A stretch of 64,000 nucleotides of DNA, taken from Vespula vulgaris. Its lineage: Eukaryota > Arthropoda > Insecta > Hymenoptera > Vespidae. Below are positions 1 through 10,866 of this stretch, piece after piece. The stretch's first letter is position 1. Every line of letters starts with the position of its first letter. The notes below the pieces were generated by a model. That model had not been told where the DNA came from. It saw nothing but the letters and a program-made list of their open reading frames with translations, and did no database searches. Location: the NCBI RefSeq assembly GCF_905475345.1, contig NC_066593.1:1864774-1928773 (forward strand), read 5' to 3'. A program made the position numbers and the translations under genes.

Positions 1-163
1 AATTCGACGCGATACACACACTTATTTCTCGATGGAAAGGAGAGAGTACGGCGCGAAAAGCTTTTTTTTTATTTTGTTTTCTTTTTTTCTTTTTATAGTT
101 CAATAAACTACAACAACGTAGATAATTAACGTAATGGTAACACGGAAGAGGAGGAATAGAACA

Positions 164-320
164 AAAAGAAGAAGAAGAAGAAGAAGAAGAAGAAGAGAAG
201 GAGAAAGAGGAAATGGAGAAAGAGGAGGGGAAAGAGGAGGGTGAGAAAAAGGGACAGAAGAATCACGAAGAAGAAGAAGAAGAAGAAGAAGAAGAAGAAG
301 AAGAAAAAGAAGAAGAAGAA
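164..320. repeat. (GAA)n/(TTC)n microsatellite pair
   Basis: Two blocks of AAG/GAA repeats (about 164-197 and 266-320) are separated by purine-rich sequence. On the Pdp1 strand they read TTC, so they would be a pyrimidine tract at or beyond the end of the 3' UTR. Confidence 0.9.
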
Positions 321-553
321 ACATCATGCTCGTCACACAATTATCAGGATTAATACAATCTAAATTCTCATAAAACACAAACACGTGTTATTGATCTCTA
401 CGAATCTGATTAAATTTATCCGTGTTCCTCTTCGTTCGTTTATTATCATCGTCTTCGGTATCACCAAAAGAAGAGTTCTAATTATTTAAATTTGATTTCT
501 CAAATCAAATGTTCTTTAAATCATTAAAAACATAAGGATTACTAATAACATTA

Positions 554-559
554 TTTATT
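554..559 (-). promoter_or_regulatory. Candidate polyadenylation signal AATAAA
   Basis: TTTATT on the plus strand reads AATAAA on the Pdp1 strand, about 940 nt after the stop codon. A second perfect hexamer lies at 444-439 and a third, inside a homopolymer, at 73-68. In DNA this AT-rich such hexamers are common by chance, so cleavage here needs 3' end reads. Confidence 0.35.
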
Positions 560-1304
560 CGCTTATGGTTAGGTAAAGTAAGATGGGATGAAGTGGGGAG
601 AGGGGAGGGGGTTGAGAAATTGGCAGCAAAGAAGGGTTGGTAAGGGGTAGGACTGATGACCAGATGTATATTTCTATGTTCGTATCGTTCATAATATAAT
701 AATATATGATATATCGATATCATTGCTTTTTTCTCTCATTTTCTATATATATGTATATATATTTATATATATATAATTACATACATAAATATATATATAT
801 ATGTATATATATATTTATATATATATATATACGTAATCTAACTATAGATATAATTATGTACAAGTGAGGGAGATGCTCGTGGAAGGAAAATTCGAGGGAG
901 GGAAAAGAACAAAAAAGATGGCGCGATTAAGGATTGTTGGGGGTTGGAGAAGGGAGGGCGGAGAGGGTAGGAATTGTAAAAAGGGACAAGTCATATAGAT
1001 TTCTTTCTCTTCTTTTTTTTTTGCTTGTTTCTTTTTTTCGAAGGTTCCTCTGATATTCTTCGGCATACTCCTTCCTTCCTTCTTTCCTTCTTTCCTTCTT
1101 TCCCTCCAATCCTTTTTTCCTTCCTTTCTATTTTCCATCATTTCTTTCTTTCTTCTTTTCTTCTTTTTTTTTTCTTTTTTTTTTCATCTCTTCTCTTCTA
1201 TTGGAGGAGGCGAAATCTAAGTTTTGCGACTATAAAGTGAGGGAGGAGCCGGTACATGACACAACACTGCTCAATTCTCTCGTGTCTGTATCTCCGTCCG
1301 TCTT

Positions 1305-1480
1305 ATCGTCGTCGTCGTCGTCGTCTGCAATTGCTGCAGTTGCTGCAGTTGTTGCATTTGCTGCAGTTGCTGCCGCTGCTGCTCTTTTGCTGCTGCTGCT
1401 GCTGCTGCTGCTATCGCTGCCGCTGCTGGTCTTGCTCTTTTTCTTTTGCTTCTGCTCCTGCCGCTGTTGTTGCTGCTGGT
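1305..1480 (-). repeat. CAG-rich triplet tract at the start of the 3' UTR
   Basis: On the transcribed strand this is a mosaic of CAG, CAA, AGC, GCA and GAC triplets, including a run of about eight pure CAG-type units near 1388-1411 and a (GAC)n run near 1306-1322. It starts about 16 nt after the Pdp1 stop. In the Pdp1 reading frame two stops (TAA at 1499-1497, then TAA at 1487-1485) are followed by a long open low-complexity frame rich in Q, K, S, A and D. Confidence 0.8.
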
Positions 1481-1496
1481 GCTTTTAAAAGGGCTG

Positions 1497-1583
1497 TTAG
1501 ACGTCCGTATACTTGCTCAGCTTGTCACGCAGCAACATATTTTCATTCTTTAATCGATCCAATTCCTGTCGTAGACCCATATT
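1497..1583 (-). CDS. Pdp1: Pdp1 exon 6: leucine zipper and stop
   Basis: This terminal coding exon encodes NMGLRQELDRLKNENMLLRD and then KLSKYTDV before TAA. It completes the dimerisation helix of the PAR-bZIP factor. Continuing from the FLEKE end of exon 5, leucines fall at exact seven-residue spacing (FLEKE, GLRQ, RLKN, LLRD), as expected for a parallel coiled coil. The short tail after the zipper matches the C-terminus I remember for Drosophila Pdp1. The acceptor reads TATATAG with AG at 1585-1584, and the junction is phase 0. The TAA stop is at 1499-1497. The exon has only 28 sense codons, which is why it is easily missed. The identification is secure; the 3' UTR continues into the CAG-rich tract. 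Confidence 0.95.
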   Translation of the reverse strand, partial: NMGLRQELDRLKNENMLLRDKLSKYTDV

Positions 1584-1920
1584 CTATATAAAAGAAATTA
1601 TAACGTCATTAAAACTAGTTTCTACTGGTCATATATTTACGTATTTTACGTTACACGTTTCTTTTTTTCATATCTTTTTCATTTCTCTCGGTTTTTTCTT
1701 TTTTCCAGAGAAAGGTTACTTTCTTTTACGTATTTTATCAAAGAGGATTTCCATCATCGATTCATAGATCATATCTCACGAATATTTATTATCAATGAAA
1801 AACGTGGCTGAAATTTTTTTTAGAAAGAAAAAAGAAGGAAAGAAAGAAAGAAGAAAAAAAAAAAGGAGAAAGACATCCTTAAAGTTACAACATAATGATA
1901 GCTAGTTCTAAATTTCTTTA

Positions 1921-1925
<5 letters not shown>

Positions 1926-1994
<69 letters not shown>
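1926..1994. repeat. (TA)n microsatellite
   Basis: About 34 uninterrupted TA units in intron 5. Confidence 0.97.
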
Positions 1995-1996
<2 letters not shown>

Positions 1997-2216
1997 TTTC
2001 AATTTTTACTTTTACACACACACATACACACACATATATATATATATTTTGTATGTATTTATTTATTTTTAATGTTTTCGTTCAATCGAGGAAAAATAAA
2101 GAAGAATGTTGGTGGTGTTGGTAAGATTTCTTCTATCATCGGATGATCGATCGTATATATTTATTAGGATAAAAAACGTGGCTAGAATTATCGATCGGAT
2201 CTTATTACCAGAAAGA

Positions 2217-2306
2217 GATAAATAGATAGATAGATAAATAGATAGGTAGACAAATAGATAAATAGATAGATAGATAGATAGATAGATAGATTGATAAATA
2301 GAAAGA
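2217..2306. repeat. (GATA)n microsatellite
   Basis: Imperfect AGAT/AAAT tetranucleotide array about 40 bp inside intron 5, followed by (GA)n. Confidence 0.95.
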
Positions 2307-2343
2307 AAGAGAGAGAGAGAGAAAGAGAGAGATGATAGCTCAC

Positions 2344-2481
2344 CTCTTTCTCGAGGAAGCCGGCCCTGAGAGCTATCTGGTTCTCCTTCATGCGTCGTGC
2401 GTCTCGTGATCGTTTCGCCGCCATGTTGTTCTTCCTACGACGCGCCCAGTATTTGTCATCCTTCAAGTCATCCGGAACGAA
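2344..2481 (-). CDS. Pdp1: Pdp1 exon 5: end of PAR domain and bZIP basic region
   Basis: The exon encodes 46 residues beginning FVPDDLKDDKYWARRRKNN and ending in FLEKE. The stretch RRRKNNMAAKRSRDARR is the DNA-contacting basic region of the PAR-bZIP family, which binds TTAYRTAA-type sites as a dimer in the nucleus. The preceding FVPDDLKDDKYW is the C-terminal edge of the PAR domain. The pattern is that of Pdp1/HLF/TEF and not of Vrille/NFIL3, which lacks the PAR segment. The acceptor (TTCTTAG, AG at 2483-2482) and the donor (GAG then GTGAGC, GT at 2343-2342) are both phase 0, so the exon is exactly 138 nt. The DNA-binding residues look intact. Confidence 0.97.
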
Positions 2482-3191
2482 CTAAGAACACAAACAGAAT
2501 ACAGACATTGTCGATCGCTTAGTCAACGTGGTTGTGGTTGTGACGATGGTGCTGATGTTGCGATTGTCTCTATCATGAGTTAAGAGGTAAGGGAGGTGCT
2601 TATAATTTATATCTTTCGTGGCAACGTATTTATTTATTTAATTATTTATTTAATTGTTCTATTTTATTTCGTTATTTTCATATGTATGTACGTATATATG
2701 TATTTATATATATATATATTTTTTTTCGTTTTGTTTACTTTGATTTATGCATAGAGATACATATATGCACTGGTGGTGTTAGGGCTTTCGAAAGAATCTA
2801 AAGTATTAGAATTCTTTTTTCTTTTCTTTTTTTTTTTTGAGAGGAGAGTGGATCGTCGTAAGAAATAAATCGATCCTTCTGAATGTATATACATTTTTTC
2901 GTTTAAACCGTTCATGCAAATAATGCTGATATGTGAAGTACGCTGTGAAAAATTTGATTATATGCTCGCCGATGTAGAAATATCAAAAATTATACATTGC
3001 GGTATGTGGAGATGTTAAATGTAATTTATTATGTAATATAAGTTTATATTTTATCGTCTTATCAGGATCCACCCGATATACTATCGGGCCCCAGACGACC
3101 ACCGTCTTTCCATTAAATAAATCCGTTGTTGCTTATATAATATGGATCTTTTTTTTTTTAATTTTATTTCTATTTTTTTTGTCTTGCTTAC
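2482..3191 (-). other. Pdp1 intron 4
   Basis: A 710 bp phase-0 intron with donor GTAAGC at 3191-3186 and acceptor AG at 2483-2482. It holds AT-rich sequence and T runs. A TTATGTAA octamer, a possible PAR-bZIP site, occurs at 3029-3036, but such octamers are expected by chance in this composition. Confidence 0.9.
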
Positions 3192-3295
3192 CTGTTTCCG
3201 TGACTTCTTGATCATTGGCTGTGGCTTTAATTCCTCGTCGGAAAAGGCCCGAGTTCGTGGATCGAAATCTCGGCCCGATGAGGCCATCGAGAGCG
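3192..3295 (-). CDS. Pdp1: Pdp1 exon 4: PAR domain
   Basis: The exon contributes two bases of a split Thr codon (A from exon 3, CG here) and then 34 residues: LSMASSGRDFDPRTRAFSDE followed by ELKPQPMIKKSRKQ. RAFSDEELKPQPMIKKSRK is the diagnostic proline- and acidic-rich PAR segment that modulates DNA binding just upstream of the basic region. The acceptor CTTCTCTCTTGTAG (AG at 3297-3296) has a clear pyrimidine tract. The donor is CAG followed by GTAAGC (GT at 3191-3190). The phase-1 entry and phase-0 exit agree with both neighbouring exons. An in-frame ATG (SMASS) sits at its start, as possible internal initiation. The family assignment is secure. Confidence 0.96.
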
Positions 3296-4279
3296 CTACA
3301 AGAGAGAAGCCATATTGTATTCGTGACGAGTCCTCCGAATCTATTGCGCGAGAAAAAGGGGAAATAATCGAGAAAATTTGGACGTTAGTCTAATACTTCT
3401 CTCTAATTATTAACGTTTATTCTATTACAGGAGTTCGATGTGGAAATTTTTTTCTTTCTTTTTCTTTTTTTTTTCCGACGAAAAAATTGCACGCAGATAG
3501 TCGCAAATTTGATATCAATTCTATTCTCGCTCTCTTAAAAAAAAAAAAAAAAAAAAATATTGATATTATCATATAAAATGTTGTTATTAAATCTTTTTTA
3601 ATACGATTGGAAATTAGATCGTTAAGCGATCTGTGATTGATTCGTAATTTTATGTCTCGGATCATGTTGTCGCAGTTATGATTATTTATTATAAAATTAT
3701 TATCTATATGTAATAAGATAAAATTATTAATTTTCATTTATATGAAGAACGAAGTTACAAAGTATTTATAATTATACGTATGATTTATATAGGTGAGGTA
3801 ATTACGATCGCGAAGAATAAAATATTAATATTAGTAATTTACGAAACTTTTCAATACATCTAACATATGCTATTCATTTAACCCTTAAAAATTATTTTAG
3901 AATAAATAGAATTAATGTTATTACAGATATGAAGTTTGAAATCCATACACATCTACAGAAACATACATGTATTTGCAGTACATTACGTTATATTTTATTT
4001 TATAAAATGATAAGAAACAAAAATCTTTTCGTCTTATTAATTCTGACAATTCACTTTTACGAACAATTGTAAAATAACACTGTAAAATAACACTGAGATA
4101 GTTGGGAGAAATTTTTCACATTTTTTCACAACGGTGATAATCTTTAAGGGTTGATCAAATTTCTCATACATCCAACAAGTAATTCGTTCGTAAGATGCTC
4201 AAAAATTCAATAGACAAATCAATAGACAATTGAGACAAACAAACAAAACAAATGTTGCGACGATCATGCGTGAAGGATC

Positions 4280-4303
4280 GAACGATCGAGAAGTCGATCG
4301 TTC
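4280..4303. repeat. Perfect inverted repeat (hairpin) in intron 3
   Basis: The arms GAACGATCGA and TCGATCGTTC are exact reverse complements separated by a 4-nt loop (GAAG). An outer pair CGTGAA (4269-4274) and TTCACG (4326-4331) flanks it, so the transcript could fold into a larger branched structure. Confidence 0.85.
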
Positions 4304-4622
4304 TCAATTATTTTCGAGATCGACGTTCACGAAGGGAGAACGAACGAAATCGATCTACGGCAACGGGCCAAAAGTTTTTACAACGAGACAAAAAGTTTTT
4401 TTAAAATGATATTCAAAATCGATCGATCAGTTTCAAGATCGATTAAACTTTAATTTTTCTTTTCTTCCTTCTTTTTTTTTTTTTAGATTGTAAAACAGCA
4501 ATGAGTTTGCGAGAAAGATTCATCGATTTTTAAAATGACAAGTTAAGTTTTCACTCGTCTACGAACTTTTGACCCTATTATATATATATTTATATAAAAA
4601 AAAAACAAAAAAAAATAGCAAA

Positions 4623-4664
4623 AGAAGAAGAAGAAGAAGAAGAAGAAGAAGAAGAAGAAGAAGA
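4623..4664. repeat. (GAA)n microsatellite
   Basis: About 14 AAG units in intron 3, 26 bp inside the exon 3 donor; on the transcript this is a pyrimidine-rich TTC run. Confidence 0.95.
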
Positions 4665-4690
4665 ACATAGTAAGAAGAAAATGTACTTAC

Positions 4691-4928
4691 TGGAGTCCGC
4701 TGGTGAAGGTGGGTTTAAGGTGTCAGGTGAGCAACATTCGCTCGGCGAGGGTGACCTTTCGCGTTTGGTGACCGGTTCGAGGTGAAGACCGGCTGGTCCC
4801 TGATGACTCGCCGCTTCGGTGCTGTTGATCTTGTGTAACTGTGCGCTCTGCATCGTTCCTTGCCCACCACCGGCTACTCCATCAACAGGGATGCCATTTT
4901 CGGAGAGGAACTCGTCCAGGTCCACGTA
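4691..4928 (-). CDS. Pdp1: Pdp1 exon 3: acidic YVDLDEFLSENG motif and linker
   Basis: The exon encodes 79 residues plus one base of a split codon. It starts YVDLDEFLSENGIPVDG, the conserved acidic motif of PAR-bZIP proteins (HLF and TEF have YMDLEEFLSENGIP), thought to contribute to transactivation. A less conserved linker follows, rich in Gly, Ser and Pro and ending SPSPSECCSPDTLNPPSPAD. The SP pairs are possible proline-directed phosphorylation sites. The acceptor TTTTGTACAG (AG at 4930-4929) is phase 0 and the donor GTAAGT (4690-4685) is phase 1. The linker holds one in-frame ATG (GTMQS), a possible downstream start for short isoforms that would keep the PAR-bZIP part. Confidence 0.95.
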
Positions 4929-6199
4929 CTGTACAAAAGAGATACGTCCAAATTTTTTCAGTGATTATCTTTCTTCTTTTTCTTTTTTTATTTCTTTCTT
5001 TCTTCTTTCTGTCTTTGTTTCTCCTTTTTCTTTCTTTTTTCTTTCTTTTCCTTTTTTATTTTTTATTATTATTATTATTATTTTTTTTTTAATTAAAATT
5101 ATTATCCAAATGTATAAATGTCTATCACACAAATGAGATTATAGGAAGATTGAAAAGAAAAGAAAAAAATATGTAAAAGTAAAAAGAAGGTATGTAACTT
5201 TTGCGTATATCTTTGATACGAGTATGAAAAGAGATAAAGAGCACGAGCTAGATTTTTTTAATTAATTAAATAATTTTGTTCCCTTTTTTTCTTTTTTTTC
5301 TTCTTCAATAAAATTGTTATTAAGATATAAATATCTATCATAAATGAGATTAGTATAAAATTAAAAAGAATGTATATACATATATACGTATGTGTGTGAC
5401 TTTTGTGTATATCTTTGAACAATATGAAAGAAAAAAGAAAAAGAAAAAAGAATTATCGCGTCGAAATTAATACTATTTAGATCTTTTTTTTAATGAATTT
5501 TTTTATATCTCCTTTTTCTTTTAAATATACTCGAACGAATGCAACGAATGCATAGAACAAACGATCGAAGATTTCCATTGGATCGTTTAAGAGTTAATGC
5601 CATAGATCGATCATCATTAGAGATCCCAGTGGGAACGATTTTCTCTCTCTCTTTCTCTTTCTCTCTCTCCTCAATTATTTATATATATATATATTTCTCT
5701 GGGTACATATATACAATATATAATGTATACGTATAATTTATGATCGTCGAGAAAAAGTTCAAGGTTCATTTGTCGAAGTAAGAAGTGTCAATGAAGAGAA
5801 TCAAGATTCTAACAGTTACATACGTTCGATCGAGCTGCATGCGAACTGACATTCGAAGTATCGTCGTTAGATTATGTTATTTTCAACAATGATTTTTTTT
5901 TTTAATGTATCCACGTAAATGTTATCATTCGAAGATAACCGATTAGAAATAATCGATGAAAATGAACCGTGACAGTCTAAAATTGTTTCTAATCATTAAT
6001 AATTATATATATACACTATATGTGTATATCAATTTTTCAAGATTGGTGATCTTAATATATCTGATATATGAGATATGTTTAAAGAAGAAAATTTTTTTTA
6101 TATACGTGTAAAGAAGATAAATAGAAAATAAAGAAATAAATAAATATAACGATGACCGATTGAAGTGGAAAATACGTTTCTATAAAAATAATTAATAAG

Positions 6200-6230
<31 letters not shown>

Positions 6231-7614
6231 ACGAGTGAATAAATATCCATTAATAACAAGAGAAACATAATAAAAATAAAAATGGCCGATGACAGTACAC
6301 TGTATATATTTTCATAGAAACTTTTAATGGTAAAGTTATACAATAAAAAGATAGAAAACAAAAATAGACCACGACAAAGATACATATATACATATATAAT
6401 ATATATAAAAATATATATATATAAAAAGAGAGAGAGAGAGAGAGAGAAAGAAAACGAGATGAAGTTGAAGATAAAGAAAAACAAGGCTCAAAAACTTGAT
6501 TCTCGATTCCGGAGAAAGTTGGTCGAGGTATAGTTTGCGTCATAAAATATGACGACGATGACGACGTCGACAACAACGACGACGACGACGACATTTGGTT
6601 TCCCGGTTTCTCGATTCAGGAAGATAAATTACGAGAATATGGACGAAGTATACGTTATAACGAAACGAACTTGTCGTGTTTGCCCACTTCAAGATTTTCT
6701 ATAGAACGGGTTATGTCATTTGCCGTACACCTTTTAAATCTAAATACAGGCGGCAGGTAAGTAGTTACTTATTCACTTATTTAGTTGCTTACTTACTTCC
6801 GTATTAAAATAGTTCCTTCGTAAACAAATCTAATACGAACTAATACATACTCGTGAAATGCGTTCATGCAATAATGGTGGTTGCCTTCGTTCGAATTTCT
6901 ACTCTAATGAGTGCTTGTTAACCAGTGATCATTATGTCGTTATCTTACGTTTATGAAAATTATTTGATAGGTAGGACAATTTCTTCTTTTCTTTTCTTTT
7001 CTCTGTTTTTTTTTTTTTTTTAATTTCAAGTGAAATTTCAAGAACTTCTCTTTTTTTTTTTCATAATTTGTTCGTTGATATTGTTAATGGAGATTTTGTT
7101 TTTTAATTTTTTAATTCTTCTTTACATAGTTAGTAAACATTATAGTTTTCTGTTTTGTTCATTTGTGTTAGATTGTATTTGTCAATAAGTAATATCGAAA
7201 TTAGCAGAGTTACGTTATGTATATAAATAAACGAGATTAACATCGATTGTTGAAAATTTAATTTTAGCATTACTTATTGACCGATATATTATATTGCATT
7301 ATGATATTATATTATTATATCGTATTATATCGTTTATATAAAAAATGTTCATGTTATAAATTTGAATAATCTAATATATTGTATTATGATATTATATATT
7401 ATTAGATATCGAAAGAAACGATATAATATAATCTAATCAATATTATAAAAGTTTATAATATTATCAATATTATAAATCAATATATAAAAATATCTAATCA
7501 ATATATTTGGAGTTATTATCTATTAGACAAATTAAATATTTCAAGTATTATGATCGATAAATATATTTGTCTATAAATGCATTGATTTGTATCGTGTATA
7601 CATACATATATTTA

Positions 7615-7688
7615 CATACACACACACACACATACACACACACACATACACACACACATGTATGCATATATATATATATATATATATA
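7615..7688. repeat. Compound (CA)n-(TA)n microsatellite
   Basis: CA-type repeats interrupted by TACA, followed by a (TA)n run that abuts the possible transposon end. Confidence 0.95.
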
Positions 7689-7722
7689 CAGGGTGAACCA
7701 AAAGTTTCGAAGCAATTTTAAA
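7687..7722 (+). mobile_element. Possible mariner/Tc1-like terminal repeat remnant
   Basis: CAGGGTGAACCAAAAGTTTC, starting at 7689, follows directly after a TA run. It resembles the CAGGGTG..CCAAAAGT ends common in insect DNA transposons of the mariner/Tc1 type, which insert at TA. I see no matching second terminus and no transposase frame, so at most this is a truncated end. The resemblance is from memory and not from alignment. Confidence 0.3.
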
Positions 7723-8024
7723 AATCAATCACTTATTTTTAAAACTTTCCAAACATCGTAATTAGACTTGCAGTCTTACAAACTAGATTGCAGTAGTAGT
7801 TTTACTGAAAAAAAAAAGAAAATTAATTCTCAAATTCATTCTCGAAAAAGTATTAATCGATTTTTAATAATGCTTAGGAAGATTTCGTTGCATCCCATGA
7901 TTCATACATATAAAAATAGTCTTGTTTATTTTTATTATTTGATTTAGATTTTAATTGGAATCCTTTTTTCTTTTTCTTTAAAAAAAAAAAAAAAAGAGGA
8001 TTCAGATAAGGTGAGGGGGCTTAC

Positions 8025-8194
8025 CGTATCGCGTGTCTTTGTACATACATGGTTCAATACCTTCAGGTCGGCATCGTAGGGCAAAGTTTTGTCCCATAAA
8101 TTGGGCCCGAGGAAGGCGGCCTGCGCTTCCACGTTGCCCCAAAGCTCTCCGTCGGCATCCTTCTTTTCTTCCGGTCCATCTTTCCCTTGCTTCC
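8025..8194 (-). CDS. Pdp1: Pdp1 exon 2: conserved N-terminal core (LWDKTLPYD)
   Basis: The exon provides GG of a split Gly codon and then 56 residues: KQGKDGPEEKKDADGELWGN, then VEAQAAFLGPNLWDKTLPYD and a short tail. AFLGPNLWDKTLPYD is a hallmark of the Pdp1/HLF/TEF family (HLF: AFLGPTLWDKTLPYDGD). The acceptor TTTTTTAATAG (AG at 8196-8195) is phase 1. Three in-frame phase-0 donors are possible: GTAAGC at 8024 (strongest, used here), GTATGT at 8048 (exon end 8049; closest to the family spacing before YVDL) and GTATTG at 8060 (exon end 8061). They would give tails of ADLKVLNHVCTKTRDT, ADLKVLNH or ADLK. Exon identity is secure; the 3' end is not. Confidence 0.92.
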
Positions 8195-8438
8195 CTATTA
8201 AAAAATATAAAGAAATAAAGCAAAAGATAAATAACACAAAATTAAAAATATTCATATACATATATACACACACATATATATATATATAATATATATTCAT
8301 ATATATAATAAATGAAAATTGATGAAAAAAATTATATATATATATATAAAATTATATAACAATAATTATATATACTTATATAATATATATAATAAAGAAT
8401 ATATATATTATATTATATATATTGAATATATATATATG

Positions 8439-8483
<45 letters not shown>

Positions 8484-9425
8484 ATGAGACAAGTATGATA
8501 TTTACATACATATATAAATACATATTATAAATATTTTATATATATTTTCTATCTTTCAATCGTACACTGTCGAAATGTCTAATTAATTATTAGTATAAAT
8601 CATGATTATCCGAATGAATTAGTTTTTTGATTTACATAATAACTACTCGTTCTCATAACCAACCAGATTTATTTACCCGAATCGTTTCTATCTTTCGATC
8701 AGTTCCACATCGTCGAATCGTTTAGCAATAATTTTCTTCGTACGTGAACGCGTCGGTGAAAAACTTATCTATCTATATTTACTTTGGAGTTTATTTCTCT
8801 TTCACTTTTTCTTTTTCTTTTTTTCTTTTTTCTTTCTGTTTTTCCTTTTTTTCCTTTTACTAATTTATCTGTCACCATATATTACATAGTTATCTATGCA
8901 TATTTCAGATACTCTGTTAGACATAGCAACTTGCAAAAGAAACCTTGTAAACAAAATATATACATAATATACATTTACAATGTTCAATATACGTCTGTAT
9001 AAATATGCACACACGCACACACACACACACATATATATATGTACATATATGAATATTTCTATTTTTAAAATTTAGTTACGATATATATTACAATCGAGAA
9101 TATCTCGATAATGATTAAAAGTAATAAACTATTTTTAATAACAACTCACTATTCCTTAGAATCTTTTCTTTTTAAACGGTGATACTATTTGTTCGTTTGC
9201 TTTCGTCATTTTTCTCGTCCTTGTCTTTTCTCTTTTTCTCTCTCTTTTTTTTTCGACAGATGGATGACGGATGTTCGTTATACGTCTGTAGCTCTCTATA
9301 CATCATTTCTATATATATATATATACACACGTAAAATACGTTTCAATGTATTTAGAAACGCTCGTGCGAAAGAGAGAGATGAGACAGAGTGAAAGAGAAA
9401 GAGAGAGTTAGAGAAAGGGATAAAA

Positions 9426-9464
<39 letters not shown>

Positions 9465-10345
9465 GCTAGACCACTATTTTTGAGCGAATATCTTCAAGGT
9501 CAACAACGATCTAAACTCCTCCTCTCTCTTTCTCTTCTTCGTTTTCATCTTCGAGAAGATCATTTCTTCTCGCAGCTTCCGTAAGAATGGAATAATCATA
9601 GAACAAATAAAAATGTTTGCGACGAGTACGTGAGAAAGTAGGTACGTTAAAAGTACGCATTTAAAGAAAATTCAAAATTCGATTAAAAGATTTCGCGAAC
9701 TTACGTGATCAATAAGCGTGAATTATGTTTTATCTTTAATCTATCACTAAATCGTTTATTCCTTCTTTTTCTTTTTGCTTCTTTTTTTTTTTTACATTTT
9801 ATCTCTTGACGAATTACGATGATGCGATAGCGATTGTTGTTCTTATGACAATCATACTGACAATAACGAAGGCAAGAATTATAATGATTAGAAGAAAAAA
9901 AAAAAAAAGATAAAAGAAGGAAGGAAAAAGAAATAACGAGGATGATGATCGTCGTTAGGAAAAAAAATAAAAAAAAAAATAAAAAAAAAAAGCAAAATGT
10001 TGGCTACTAATATCAAACATTGAATTACACGAAGAGACATTACGATGGATTTTGTTGTCAAACGAAATTAAATTGGGTTTTTATTTACTAATTAATTATA
10101 TACAAGAATATTAATTATTAGATCGATAATGACGATTATATAGGAAATTAGAAAAAGGAGAAAAAAATTGTTAGATATTTTATTTAATATCGGGCTGTAT
10201 TACGACATACAATTTTATTCGTTTTTTTTTTCCTTTTCTTATTTCATCGTTAACAAAAATTAGGCTAATATAATATACTTCATTAATTACAGGAAGATAC
10301 AAAATTGTGAAATTATTGGTTAAGAAAGAAAAAAGCAAAAGAGCA

Positions 10346-10380
<35 letters not shown>

Positions 10381-10790
10381 AAGAAAAAAGAAGTTTCTCT
10401 ACTTTTTTAACATTTCAACGCGAATATATGCGATAGAAAAAAGGCTATCGTACGTTTCGTACCATATCTCGTTTAATAGCGTGTAAGAAATTATTACACG
10501 TAATTCACGACATAATGGCTCACGTATGGCTCGACTTATAATACTCATTTGCGACTATACGACTTTTCTGTTCTCGTCATTCATGAAATAACTAACGAAA
10601 ATTTTCCTCTCTTCGCCGATTAAAAATTATCGAATCTTTTCTTTTTATATTTTTAATTTTTTTATTTTCTTATTTTTTATTTTCATGAATCTATCAATAT
10701 CAATGTTTTTTTTTCTTCCTTTTCTTGCTTTTTTCTTTTTTTTTCTTTTTTTTTTTTTTTTTAAGTAGAAACCATTAGTCTTCTTTCATT

Positions 10791-10817
10791 TCTCTCTCTT
10801 TCTCTCTCTCTCCCTCT

Positions 10818-10862
<45 letters not shown>
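10791..10862. repeat. (CT)n microsatellite
   Basis: Long CT run with few interruptions in intron 1; GA on the transcribed strand. Confidence 0.95.

Positions 10863-10866
<4 letters not shown>

Larger units (their letters stand above)
1..1496 (-). other. Pdp1: Pdp1 3' UTR and downstream flank
   Basis: This stretch lies directly after the Pdp1 stop codon on the minus strand. It begins with CAG-, AGC- and GAC-type triplet sequence (about 1480-1305), continues through purine-rich sequence (about 1200-850) and AT repeats (about 840-745), and ends in (GAA)n tracts at 164-320. Minus-strand AATAAA hexamers occur at 559-554, 444-439 and 73-68. Where the transcript ends cannot be read from sequence alone. 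Open frames here are low-complexity and I treat none as coding. Confidence 0.6.
1584..2343 (-). other. Pdp1 intron 5
   Basis: A 760 bp phase-0 intron with donor GTGAGC (2343-2338) and acceptor AG at 1585-1584. It is dominated by a (TA)n run at 1926-1994 and a (GATA)n run at 2217-2306 immediately after the donor. No other conserved-looking sequence is visible. Confidence 0.9.
3296..4690 (-). other. Pdp1 intron 3
   Basis: A 1395 bp phase-1 intron with donor GTAAGT at 4690-4685 and acceptor AG at 3297-3296. A (GAA)n microsatellite (4623-4664) lies just inside the donor. A strong hairpin with 10-bp perfect arms lies at 4280-4303. The rest is AT-rich and unremarkable. Confidence 0.9.
4929..8024 (-). 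other. Pdp1 intron 2
   Basis: A 3.1 kb phase-0 intron. It holds T/C-rich runs (4975-5090), purine runs, an (AAAT)n run near 6196-6230, a GAC-rich triplet patch at 6550-6592, the (CA)n-(TA)n block at 7615-7688 and the possible transposon end at 7687-7722. More complex but unassigned sequence lies at 5540-5640 and 6480-6780. A CAG followed by GTAAGTAG at about 6754-6764 looks like a donor on the plus strand, opposite to the gene. Confidence 0.8.

Noticed and set aside
3029..3036. TTATGTAA octamers (also at 38564 and 41763) as Pdp1 binding sites
   Set aside because: A handful are expected by chance at this base composition; only the longer palindrome at 29166 was kept.
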